A DNA stretch of 43,143 nt from Bacteroidales bacterium (lineage in GTDB: Bacteria > Bacteroidota > Bacteroidia > Bacteroidales > UBA932), in NCBI GenBank assembly GCA_017451395.1, contig JAFSPR010000117.1, positions 1 through 43,143 of the forward strand, in the 5' to 3' direction. How positions within the stretch are numbered: the first letter of the stretch is position 1; each line of letters begins with the position of its first letter. A program made the position numbers and the translations under genes. The notes below the pieces were generated by a model. The model saw nothing but the letters and a program-made list of their open reading frames with translations. It was not told where the DNA came from and did no database searches. Positions 1 through 7,295 of the stretch are shown piece after piece.

Positions 1-932
1 ATATAACCGGTGTTGTCCGGGATAGCGTGGGTGATGTCTCCGTCGTTGAGGGTGGTGACTGCAATGATGGTGATGGAGCCTTCCGTAGGGAGCTGCACGG
101 CCTTTTCATAGATCTTTGCAAGGTCACTGTAGAGTGAACCCGGCATGGAGTCCTTGGAAGGGATCTGGTCCATACGGTTGGACACGATGGAAAGGGCATC
201 GGCATAGAGGGTCATGTCGGTGAGGAGCACCAGCACTTTCTCATTCTTGTCCACGGCAAAGTATTCTGCTGCGGTAAGAGCCATATCCGGCACCAGGAGG
301 CGTTCCACAGGGGGATTCTCCGTGGTGTTGATGAAGCAGATGATCTTGTCAAGGGCACCTGCCTCCTCAAAGCGGTGGCGGAAGTAAAGGTAGTCGTCAT
401 TGGTAAGACCCATACCGCCCAGGATGATCTTGTCTACGTCGGCACGGATAGCTACATCGGCCATGACCTGGTTGTAAGGTTGGTCGGGGTCTGCGAAGAA
501 CGGGATCTTCTGGCCGGAGACGAGGGTGTTGTTAAGGTCTATGCCGGCAATACCGGTGGGGATGAGCTGTGAAGGCTGACGGCGCTTGTAAGGGTTTACG
601 GAAGGGCCGCCGATCTGGCGCTCTTCGCCCTCGATCTCCGGGCCTCCGTCAAGGGGATGGCCATAAGCGTCAAAGAATCGGCCGGCAAGCTGGTCACTCA
701 CCTTCAGGGTAGGGGGTTCTCCAAGGAAAGTCACCTCTGCGTTTGAGGGGATACCTTCCGTGCCGGAGAAAACCTGCAGGGTAATGAGGTCTCCCTTGAT
801 GCGGACAACCTGAGCAAGACGGCCGCCCACAACGGCAAGTTCATCGTTGGAAACGCCTTTTGCACGTAATGAAACCGTGGCCTTTGTAATGCCTTCCAGT
901 TTTGTATATACTTTTTGGTATGCTTTGTTCAT
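1..932 (-). CDS. atpB: V-type ATP synthase subunit B, partial (C-terminus off the left edge)
   Basis: This is the regulatory, non-catalytic nucleotide-binding subunit of the V1 head of a V/A-type ATPase, which couples ATP turnover to H+ or Na+ movement across the inner membrane. The start is the ATG at 932 (MNKAYQKVYTKLEGITKATV), four bases after the subunit A stop. The frame stays open to base 1, giving about 310 of the family's usual 430-440 residues. Conserved stretches are GGPEIEGEERQIGGPSVNPYKR, split here as GGPEIEGEE and GPSVNPYKR, then LIPTGIAGIDLNN, TDMTLYADALSIVSNRMDQIPS and PGSLYSDLAKIYEKA. There is no GxxxxGK[ST] P-loop, as expected for B and unlike A. It is the fourth gene of the operon E-DUF2764-A-B. 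The gene symbol follows the V-type atpA/atpB convention, not the F-type one. Confidence 0.95.
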   Translation of the reverse strand, partial: MNKAYQKVYTKLEGITKATVSLRAKGVSNDELAVVGGRLAQVVRIKGDLITLQVFSGTEGIPSNAEVTFLGEPPTLKVSDQLAGRFFDAYGHPLDGGPEIEGEERQIGGPSVNPYKRRQPSQLIPTGIAGIDLNNTLVSGQKIPFFADPDQPYNQVMADVAIRADVDKIILGGMGLTNDDYLYFRHRFEEAGALDKIICFINTTENPPVERLLVPDMALTAAEYFAVDKNEKVLVLLTDMTLYADALSIVSNRMDQIPSKDSMPGSLYSDLAKIYEKAVQLPTEGSITIIAVTTLNDGDITHAIPDNTGY

Positions 933-936
933 AAGG

Positions 937-2679
937 CTATGCGATCATTTTCTTAACGGAGTCATTGTAGGCCTTGAACTGCTCACTCTCATAGGCGGAG
1001 TAGTTCATCTGGCGAAGCTCGTTGATGAGTGTCTTGAAGAACTCACGGCACTTCTCAAAGTCTTCGAAGTCATAGTCCTTTGCGCAGATTTCCAGGACAA
1101 GGTCCAGCATGAAGCGCTGGCGCTCCAGCGGGCAAAGGGCGTCGATGGCGTCAAAGGCATCCTGCTGCAGGATGACAAAGTCCACAAGCTCACTCTTCCA
1201 GAAGTTTACGTGGTAACTCATGGGTACTCCGTCGTCGCCAAGGATGTTGATCTGCTCTGAGGCTTCCTTTCCGCGGCGGATGAGGTTCTTGGCGGTAAGC
1301 ACCTTGTCCACCCATCCGGGCTCTATTGTCTCGTCAAGGTATGCGCGGATTTCAGGGTAATCCAGGTACTTGGAATAGGACTCCAGAGGGCCTACGGCGG
1401 GGTAACGCTTTTGGTCGGCGCGGTTTTGCTCCAGTGCGTAGAAGCAGCGTGCCGCCTTCTTGGTGCTTTCCGTAACGGGCTCCTTGAGGTTACCGCCGGC
1501 AGGGGAAACAGTGCCGATAAACGTGACGGCTCCGGTCTGCCCGTTATTCAGGACTACCATGCCCGCGCGGGCGTAGAAATTGGAGATGATGGCCGACAGG
1601 TCCACGGGGAAGGCATCGGCACCGGGGAGTTCCTCCATACGGTTACTCATCTCACGGAGAGCCTGTGCCCAGCGGGAGGTGGAATCGGCCAGAAGGAGGC
1701 ATTTGAGGCCCATGGCCCTGTAGTACTCGCAGATGGTCATGGCGGTGTAGACGGAGGCCTCACGGGCTGCAACGGGCATGTTTGAAGTGTTGCAGATGAT
1801 GGTTGTACGCTCCATCAGGTGACGGCCGGTGTGGGGGTCTATGAGCTCAGGGAATTCCGTGAAGATTTCCACAACCTCGTTGGCGCGCTCGCCGCAGGCT
1901 GCCATCACAATTACATCGGCATCACCCTGCTTTGCGATGGCGTGCTGAAGGACGGTCTTACCGCAGCCGAAGGGGCCCGGGATAAAGCCCGTACCGCCTT
2001 CTGCGATGGGGTTGAGGGTGTCTATTACGCGTACGCCCGTTTCCATGATCTTGTTGGGGCGCGGCTTTTCCTTGTAGCCCTTGATGGCAACCTTTACGGG
2101 CCATTTCTGGGTCATGGTGACGTTCACTTTCTCACCTTCCTCATTGCGGAGGACGGCAATCACGGTGTCTACGTTGTACTCTCCTGCTTCCTTGATGGAT
2201 TCAACAGTGAAGGTGCCCTTGAAGCTGAAGGGAACCATGATCTTGTGGGGAAGCCAGCCTTCCTTTACCTCGCCAAGCCAGTCGGCCGCAATCACGGTGT
2301 CTCCGGGCTTTGCGATGGGGGTGAAGTCCCAAAGTTTCTCACGGTTAAGGGGATCCGTGTATTCTCCTCTTTTCAGGAATACACCGGTCATGGTAGTGAG
2401 GTCATTTTGAAGACCGTCGTAGGTGCTGGAGAGAAGGCCGGGGCCAAGGGTGACCTCCAGCATCCTGCCCTCGAATTCAACCTCATTGCCGCCTTTCACT
2501 CCGCGGGTGCTCTCGAACACCTGCACGGATGCCAGGTTTCCGTTAACCTTGATAACCTCTGCCATCAGTTTCACTCCTTCGGAGGTGATGTAGCAGATTT
2601 CGTTCTCGGAAACCGGGCCGTCTACCTCTACGGTAACAAGGTTGGAGACGATTCCCTTTACAATACCTTTAGTTTTCAT
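937..2679 (-). CDS. atpA: V-type ATP synthase catalytic subunit A
   Basis: This is the catalytic ATP-binding subunit of the V1 sector, acting on the cytoplasmic face of the inner membrane. At 580 residues it is full length for the family. The P-loop GPFGCGKT lies at about residues 235-242, preceded by the A-subunit non-homologous region (about 110-200) that separates A from B and from F-type beta. Other family stretches are MAACGERANEV, LLADSTSRWAQALREMSNRMEE and GTVSPAGGNLKEPVT. The ATG at 2679 lies four bases beyond the DUF2764 stop, and its own stop is four bases before the subunit B start, so translation is probably coupled along one operon. No promoter was seen directly upstream, so it should be transcribed from the one in front of atpE. 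Confidence 0.97.
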   Translation of the reverse strand: MKTKGIVKGIVSNLVTVEVDGPVSENEICYITSEGVKLMAEVIKVNGNLASVQVFESTRGVKGGNEVEFEGRMLEVTLGPGLLSSTYDGLQNDLTTMTGVFLKRGEYTDPLNREKLWDFTPIAKPGDTVIAADWLGEVKEGWLPHKIMVPFSFKGTFTVESIKEAGEYNVDTVIAVLRNEEGEKVNVTMTQKWPVKVAIKGYKEKPRPNKIMETGVRVIDTLNPIAEGGTGFIPGPFGCGKTVLQHAIAKQGDADVIVMAACGERANEVVEIFTEFPELIDPHTGRHLMERTTIICNTSNMPVAAREASVYTAMTICEYYRAMGLKCLLLADSTSRWAQALREMSNRMEELPGADAFPVDLSAIISNFYARAGMVVLNNGQTGAVTFIGTVSPAGGNLKEPVTESTKKAARCFYALEQNRADQKRYPAVGPLESYSKYLDYPEIRAYLDETIEPGWVDKVLTAKNLIRRGKEASEQINILGDDGVPMSYHVNFWKSELVDFVILQQDAFDAIDALCPLERQRFMLDLVLEICAKDYDFEDFEKCREFFKTLINELRQMNYSAYESEQFKAYNDSVKKMIA

Positions 2680-2683
2680 ATGT

Positions 2684-3331
2684 TTATTTGTCTTTATAAT
2701 CTACTCCTTTGAATGTGCCGCGAACTTCCATCACAAGCTTCTGGAATTTCTCACGTCCCCTTTCCTCGTCCAGCTCCAGCCAGCGGTCCACTATATGCAG
2801 TTTGGCAACATAGCAGAGGACTGCCGTGATGTCAAAATAGTGGAAGGTACCAAGGGAGTCTATGACTTCCCAGGTTACGTCGTCAAGGGCCTGCTCCCTG
2901 TCAAGAAGGCTTGAAAGGGCAAGGGCGGTCTGGACCCTGGCCTCTTCCTTGAATTCTCCGCCGGTGAAGCGGTAGCCGTCAATGTCCAGGCCTTCATCAG
3001 CGTCTTCACCCCTGCCGTCAAGGATATCCTGCCCGGCAGCCCTGCCAAGTGCGTCATTGATATAGCTCACCTTGGCGTTACGGAGGTTTAGGTCATAGCG
3101 GAAATACTCCCTGATGAATTTCACGGGGTGGGAGAGGGCCGAAGCATAGAAATCCGGAACAAGGTTGTCCGGGCCGAAACCGCGAAGGAGAAAATCCAGG
3201 GCCTCCGCGTCTTTTTCAGAGAGGTTGTCCTTGATTTCCTCTATGACATTTGTCCAGCCGCGGCCTTCCTGATAGCGGAAATCCTGGGTGAGGAAGGGCA
3301 GAGACGCAATTATGTATTCGAAATTGCTCAT
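2684..3331 (-). CDS. DUF2764 family protein of the V-ATPase operon
   Basis: This 215-residue acidic, largely helical soluble protein has no signal peptide and no membrane segment. It begins MSNFEYIIASLPFLTQDF and contains FLLRGFGPDN and SHPVKFIREYFRYDLNLRNAKV. DUF2764 genes are known to sit between subunits E and A in V-ATPase operons of Bacteroidales. Their position where subunit C would be expected, plus their size, has led to the idea that they act as a C/d-like central-stalk adaptor; that role is inference. It starts three bases after the subunit E stop and ends four bases before the subunit A start. Nothing in it suggests catalysis. Family assignment is from recognised sequence pattern and context. 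Confidence 0.8.
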   Translation of the reverse strand: MSNFEYIIASLPFLTQDFRYQEGRGWTNVIEEIKDNLSEKDAEALDFLLRGFGPDNLVPDFYASALSHPVKFIREYFRYDLNLRNAKVSYINDALGRAAGQDILDGRGEDADEGLDIDGYRFTGGEFKEEARVQTALALSSLLDREQALDDVTWEVIDSLGTFHYFDITAVLCYVAKLHIVDRWLELDEERGREKFQKLVMEVRGTFKGVDYKDK

Positions 3332-3334
3332 ACT

Positions 3335-3934
3335 CTAGCCGAAGAGGATCTTCTTGGTGGCGGGACGCATGTATTCCCCCACAAGGGCCTTGAAGGAGTC
3401 TTCAGTGAGGCTGATGAAATAGCTGCCGTCCTTGGGGCCGATGGAAAAGCCGCCGGCGATCTTCTTGGAGAAGGATGCCTCAATGCCTTTCCCCACAGCC
3501 TTGGAAAGTTCTTTGGTAACGAAGGGCTCCAGCTCTTTCTGGAGGGATTCCGGGAGAATTACGGCAAGGTCCTGGGGCTCCTCTGCGCTGAAATGCTTTG
3601 CGACCTCCGTGATGATGTCCTTGAGAAAACCGGCGTCCCTGAGGTCTTTTGCGGCGGGCTCCACGGCCTTTGCAATAATGAGGGACTCAATGCTGGCCTT
3701 TGTGGCCTGAAGGGCCTGTGCCGAAGCGGTCTTGACGTCTCCTTCCACGCGAATGCGGTAGTCTTCGGCCTCTTTGCGGGCCTTTGAGAGGATGGCCTCG
3801 GCTTCTTCATTGGCTTTTTTCACAATAGCTTTGGCGTCTGCCTTAGCCTTTGAGAGGATGGCCTCTCCTTCTTCTTTTCCTTTTGAAAGACCTTCTTCGT
3901 AGAGTTTCTTGGTCAGTTCCTGGAGTTTGTCCAT
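3335..3934 (-). CDS. atpE: V-type ATP synthase subunit E (peripheral stalk)
   Basis: This is the peripheral-stalk subunit that links the V1 head to the membrane sector. The N-terminal 80 residues form a charged, alanine-rich helix with repeated AEAILSKA/EGEAILSKA segments, typical of the E coiled coil. The C-terminal globular half ends at ATKKILFG. Two starts are possible: ATG 3958 (adds MENTKNLN) and ATG 3934 (MDKLQELTKKLYEEGL). I chose 3934, giving 199 residues, because relatives begin at this LQELTKKLYEEG stretch and because the -7 element at 3966-3973 predicts a transcript starting near 3960-3961, leaving only 2-3 bases before 3958 but about 27 before 3934. It is the first gene of the visible V-ATPase operon. 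Confidence 0.88.
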   Translation of the reverse strand: MDKLQELTKKLYEEGLSKGKEEGEAILSKAKADAKAIVKKANEEAEAILSKARKEAEDYRIRVEGDVKTASAQALQATKASIESLIIAKAVEPAAKDLRDAGFLKDIITEVAKHFSAEEPQDLAVILPESLQKELEPFVTKELSKAVGKGIEASFSKKIAGGFSIGPKDGSYFISLTEDSFKALVGEYMRPATKKILFG

Positions 3935-3965
3935 ATTAAGATTTTTAGTGTTTTCCATAAGTGTA

Positions 3966-3973
3966 CAAATATA
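3966..3973 (-). promoter_or_regulatory. -7 element (TATATTTG) for the V-ATPase operon
   Basis: Read on the minus strand this is TATATTTG, a full match to the Bacteroidota TAnnTTTG -7 consensus. Transcription should begin about five bases downstream, near 3961. No TTTG -33 box is present at the usual distance. It is separated by only 12 bases from the divergent -7 element at 3986-3993. Confidence 0.65.
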
Positions 3974-3985
3974 GCGAATAATTCT

Positions 3986-3993
3986 TATATTTG
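3986..3993 (+). promoter_or_regulatory. -7 element (TATATTTG) for the serine hydrolase gene
   Basis: A perfect TAnnTTTG match. The predicted start of transcription is near 3998, about 17 bases before the ATG at 4015. It overlaps the in-frame TTG at 3991, which argues against that TTG being a start codon. No clear -33 box is seen. Confidence 0.65.
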
Positions 3994-4014
3994 CGAGGGA
4001 AAACCTTATATAAA

Positions 4015-5265
4015 ATGCGCCGTATCCTTATTTTTGCTTTCATTTTGTGCTCTCTTCTCATTCTGCCGTCGGCCCATGTGCCGGGAAACGAAAACGGTGT
4101 GCCGTGGGCTCCTCCGGAGTCGGCAGGCATGGATCCTGTGCGCCTGTCTCTGATAGACAGCACGGTAAACGCATCCATCTTGAACCACGACATCCCCGGA
4201 GCCGTGGTGGGCGTTGTCCATGGAGGCAAGATAGTTTTCGGCAGGGCTTACGGACTCAAGACCGTGGTGCCCCATGAAGAGGACATGACGGTGGAGACTA
4301 TGTTCGACCTTGCTTCCGTTTCAAAGTGCGTTAGCACCACCGTTGCGGTGATGCAGCTTGTGGAGGAGGGAAGGCTCCGGCTTGTAGACCAGGTGCGCCT
4401 CTATATCCCGGGTTTCAAGCCCTGGGTGAATCCAGTAAACAAAAAGAAGGTGCACATTACCGTGCAGGACCTTCTCACCCATTCTTCCGGCCTGGAGGCC
4501 TTCCTGAAGGATGTGCCCGGTTTTGTGGAAAAGTACGGTGAGGGTAACTCTGATGCCCTTATAGAATATATCTCAAACGGTCCCAGGAATTTTGAGCCCG
4601 GCACGGATGTCCTTTACAGCTGCTTCAATTTCATAGTGCTCCAAAGGATAGTGGAGCGCATTACGGGGCAGCGGCTCTGTGACTATGCCAAGGCCAATAT
4701 CTTCGACAGGCTGGGCCTTCGGCATACCTGCTATTTCCCGCTTGATTCCGTAAGCCTTTTGTCCCGTGACACCGCACTTGTGAGGCTCTGCGCCCCTACG
4801 GAGGTCCTCAAGGACGGCCATACCCTCAAGGCCGAAGTCCACGACCCCACAGCCCGTCAGGTGAACATGGGCAATTCCGGCAACGCCGGGGTGTTTTCAA
4901 ACATGGAAGACCTTGCCGTAATTTGCCAGGCCCTTCTGAACGGCGGCTCCTGGAACGGGAAACGGATACTTTCTCCGCTTACCGTAAAGCGCATGTTCAC
5001 GGTTCCTAAGGACAATGACCCTAAGGTTGGAAGGGCCCTTGGGTGGGATGCCTACGACCTTAGCCCTTATCTTTGCGGAGACGTGTTCAATACTTCCACC
5101 ACCCGCGGCCATACAGGCTACACGGGCACTTCCGTCCTTCTGGACCTTGAAACCAAGACGGCGGTGATTATCCTTGCCAACAGGGTGCATCCCTCGGATA
5201 TTGGCTCCCTGTCGCGCATGCGCTCCACAATCGCTTCCATTGTGGGCTCCTCAATCCTGGATTAA
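4015..5265 (+). CDS. Serine hydrolase, beta-lactamase class C / penicillin-binding-protein-like
   Basis: This is a secreted hydrolase of the beta-lactamase superfamily (Pfam Beta-lactamase, PF00144), 416 residues from ATG 4015. The N-terminus, MRRILIFAFILCSLLILPS, is a signal peptide. The catalytic SxxK motif is S101-V-S-K104 (in LASVSKCVSTTV), and a C-terminal HTG is present in RGHTGYTGTS. The second motif, usually YxN or YSD, reads YSCFNFIVLQ, so its third position is cysteine. Family members include D-aminopeptidases, esterases and cell-wall peptidases; the substrate cannot be read from sequence. The gene is alone on its strand, diverges from the V-ATPase operon, and its stop overlaps the stop of the convergent mmdB at a TTAA palindrome. 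Confidence 0.85.
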   Translation: MRRILIFAFILCSLLILPSAHVPGNENGVPWAPPESAGMDPVRLSLIDSTVNASILNHDIPGAVVGVVHGGKIVFGRAYGLKTVVPHEEDMTVETMFDLASVSKCVSTTVAVMQLVEEGRLRLVDQVRLYIPGFKPWVNPVNKKKVHITVQDLLTHSSGLEAFLKDVPGFVEKYGEGNSDALIEYISNGPRNFEPGTDVLYSCFNFIVLQRIVERITGQRLCDYAKANIFDRLGLRHTCYFPLDSVSLLSRDTALVRLCAPTEVLKDGHTLKAEVHDPTARQVNMGNSGNAGVFSNMEDLAVICQALLNGGSWNGKRILSPLTVKRMFTVPKDNDPKVGRALGWDAYDLSPYLCGDVFNTSTTRGHTGYTGTSVLLDLETKTAVIILANRVHPSDIGSLSRMRSTIASIVGSSILD

Positions 5266-6422
5266 CCCAGGAAGCTCAGAAGAATACCAGCTGCAACCGC
5301 AGAGCCAATGACGCCGGCTACGTTTGGAGCCATGGCGTGCATGAGGAGGTGATTGGATGGATCGGCCTCCAGGCCCACGGTTTCGGATACGCGCGCAGCA
5401 TCAGGTACGGCCGAAACTCCGGCGTTCCCGATGAGGGGGTTGATCTTCTTTTCTTCAGAGAGGAAGAGGTTCATGAATTTCACGAATCCCACGCCGAAGG
5501 TTGTGGCAATCACAAACGAAGCAAGTCCAAGGCCGAAGATGAGCACTGAGCGGCCTGTTAGGAAGACATCGGCCTGGGTGGATGCGCCCACGGTGAGGCC
5601 TATGAGGGTGGTGACGATGTCGATGAGCGGGCCTCCGGCCGTGGCGGCAAGGCGCTTTGTGACGCCGCTTTCCTTGAGGAGATTGCCGAAGAACAGCATG
5701 CCAAGTAGGGGCAGGCCGCTGGGAACTATGAAGGCCGTGCAGATGAAGCCAAGGATAGGGAAGACAATCTTTTCCCTCTGGCTTACCTCGCGGGGCTTTC
5801 TCATGCGTATGAGGCGCTCCTTCTTGGTGGTGAGAAGCAGCATTATGGGCTTCTGGATAACGGGTACAAGAGCCATGTAAGAGTAGGCCGATACCGCAAT
5901 TGCGCCCATGAGTTCAGGGGCAAGCTTGGAGCTAAGGAAAATGGCCGTGGGTCCGTCTGCGCCGCCGATTATGCCAATTGCACCGGCTTCGTTGGGCGCG
6001 AATCCAAGGAGGAGAGCAAGAAGGTATGCGCCGAAGATGCCAAGCTGGGCGGCCGCGCCTATGAGGATGAGCCTGGGCTGGGAGATAAGGGCGCTGAAAT
6101 CAGTCATTGCGCCTATCCCCAAAAAGATAAGCGGCGGATACCAGCCGTTGCGTACGCCGTGATAGAGGATGTTGAGCACGGAACCGTCCTCGTAGATGCC
6201 TATTTTGAGGCCTGCACCCGTTGCGGGATCAAAGAACAGCGGGATGTTTCCCACTATCATCCCAAAGCCGATGGGCACAAGGAGGAGCGGCTCCCATTTT
6301 TTTACAATTCCAAGCGTAATGAAAATGAGGCCGATTGCAATCATGGCCAGGTGCTGCCATGTGCAGTTTGCAAATCCGGTGTACTGCCAGAACTGCTGCA
6401 GGCTGTCTATAATGGTATCCAT
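5262..6422 (-). CDS. mmdB: Sodium-translocating decarboxylase beta subunit (methylmalonyl-CoA decarboxylase type)
   Basis: This is the integral-membrane subunit that carries out decarboxylation of carboxybiotin coupled to Na+ export. It has 386 residues and many hydrophobic segments. The family-defining region GIIGGADGPTAIFLSSKLAP contains an aspartate, D156 here, that corresponds to the Na+-site aspartate known in OadB/MmdB; the conserved segment TTLIGLTVGASTQADVFL is also present. It is the last gene of the mmdA-mmdD-mmdC-mmdB set, and its ATG shares one base with the TGA of the biotin carrier gene (TGATG), so translation is probably coupled. Oxaloacetate or glutaconyl-CoA decarboxylase beta subunits are close relatives; the alpha subunit next door favours an acyl-CoA substrate. 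Confidence 0.93.
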   Translation of the reverse strand: MDTIIDSLQQFWQYTGFANCTWQHLAMIAIGLIFITLGIVKKWEPLLLVPIGFGMIVGNIPLFFDPATGAGLKIGIYEDGSVLNILYHGVRNGWYPPLIFLGIGAMTDFSALISQPRLILIGAAAQLGIFGAYLLALLLGFAPNEAGAIGIIGGADGPTAIFLSSKLAPELMGAIAVSAYSYMALVPVIQKPIMLLLTTKKERLIRMRKPREVSQREKIVFPILGFICTAFIVPSGLPLLGMLFFGNLLKESGVTKRLAATAGGPLIDIVTTLIGLTVGASTQADVFLTGRSVLIFGLGLASFVIATTFGVGFVKFMNLFLSEEKKINPLIGNAGVSAVPDAARVSETVGLEADPSNHLLMHAMAPNVAGVIGSAVAAGILLSFLG

Positions 6423-6883
6423 CAGCCGATAGTTACAATGTCTGCGCCCTCAAGGACGGAATCTCCTTTGGAGGCGTGGATGGCGGTAACAGTGCCGTCG
6501 GATTCGGCCAGGATGTCGTTTTCCATCTTCATTGCCTCAATTACGGCAACCTTCTGGCCGCGCTTTACGGCCTGGCCTTCCTTGACATCTATGCTGATTA
6601 TGATGCCGGGGAGGGGACTCTTCACGGTTTTGCCTGCTCCGGCGGCGGGTTTTTCGGCGGCAGGTTTTTCGGCGGCAGGAGATACCTCCGCCTCCGCGTT
6701 GCTTCGCAACCCTGTCCGGGCAAATGCTCCGGCGGAGTTATCCCCTGCCGCCGCAGCGGGAGCCTGGTCCAACTCCACCTCATAGTCTGCGCCGTTTACG
6801 TTTACGCTGAGCATTTTGCCATTGGCTTCACCAATTGCAACTTTATAGTCTTTGCCGTTAATCTTGAAAGAGTATGTTTTCAT
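6422..6883 (-). CDS. mmdC: Biotin carboxyl carrier subunit of the decarboxylase
   Basis: This 153-residue biotin carrier moves the carboxyl group from the alpha to the beta subunit. An N-terminal domain of about 45 residues (KTYSFKINGKDYKVAI) is followed by a flexible Ala/Pro linker with EKPAAEKPAAG, then a biotinyl-lipoyl domain at about residues 85-153. The biotinylation motif is EAMKMEND with target lysine K119, and the fold-typical SPLPGIIISIDVKEGQAV lies upstream. The 15-bp repeats in the linker DNA simply encode the EKPAA repeats. It starts four bases after the mmdD stop and overlaps mmdB by one base. Confidence 0.95.
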   Translation of the reverse strand: MKTYSFKINGKDYKVAIGEANGKMLSVNVNGADYEVELDQAPAAAAGDNSAGAFARTGLRSNAEAEVSPAAEKPAAEKPAAGAGKTVKSPLPGIIISIDVKEGQAVKRGQKVAVIEAMKMENDILAESDGTVTAIHASKGDSVLEGADIVTIG

Positions 6884-6887
6884 GGAT

Positions 6888-7295
6888 TTATCTGGGTAAT
6901 TTTCTGAATGTCAATGCTTTGTTATTCCAGGGGGAGTCTTTGCGCGTAATTGTCACTATGCCGGGCTCGGTGTCATGGACGCCGCTGGCAAGGTAAAGGT
7001 GAATGGCCGTGGCTATGGCCGCATAGGTGTCTCCGTCCTCTTCCATGTCAAGCGCCAGGGCTATGGCGGCGGCAACTTCGGCATCAGGAACCTGGGCATT
7101 AGTCTTCTTGGTTGAGGGCTTTCGTTTGAAGGCTCCGGTGAAGATTTTGCCGGAGAGGTTGTAAAGGAAATACAGCACTATGAGGGCGAGGAACACCACG
7201 GTTACGCTTATTATGGTAAGCGTCCAGCCGTGGGGATCCGTCTGGGCCATGCGGTCGGATCCGGCCGTAAGTATGCTAAAGAGGAAGGTTGTCAT
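6888..7295 (-). CDS. mmdD: OadG-family small membrane subunit of the decarboxylase
   Basis: This 135-residue protein corresponds to the delta/gamma (OadG) subunit that anchors and stabilises the decarboxylase complex. It has one membrane helix at about residues 25-48 ([20 protein letters not shown]), then a basic [10 protein letters not shown] stretch. The acidic helical segment [13 protein letters not shown] and the C-terminal pattern [14 protein letters not shown] are typical of Bacteroidota OadG proteins. The start at ATG 7295 overlaps the end of mmdA by 20 bases. Identification rests on the single helix, the C-terminal pattern and the operon position between alpha and biotin carrier genes. 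Confidence 0.88.
   Translation of the reverse strand: MTTFLFSILTAGSDRMAQTDPHGWTLTIISVTVVFLALIVLYFLYNLSGKIFTGAFKRKPSTKKTNAQVPDAEVAAAIALALDMEEDGDTYAAIATAIHLYLASGVHDTEPGIVTITRKDSPWNNKALTFRKLPR

Noticed and set aside
1819-2712. A 297-codon open frame antisense to V-ATPase subunit A
   Set aside because: It lies wholly opposite a highly conserved gene and has no promoter or recognisable protein sequence; it arises from the codon bias of the real gene.
6640-6700. Short tandem DNA repeat (GGTTTTTCGGCGGCA) as a regulatory repeat
   Set aside because: It encodes the EKPAA linker repeats of the biotin carrier protein, which is ordinary for this family.
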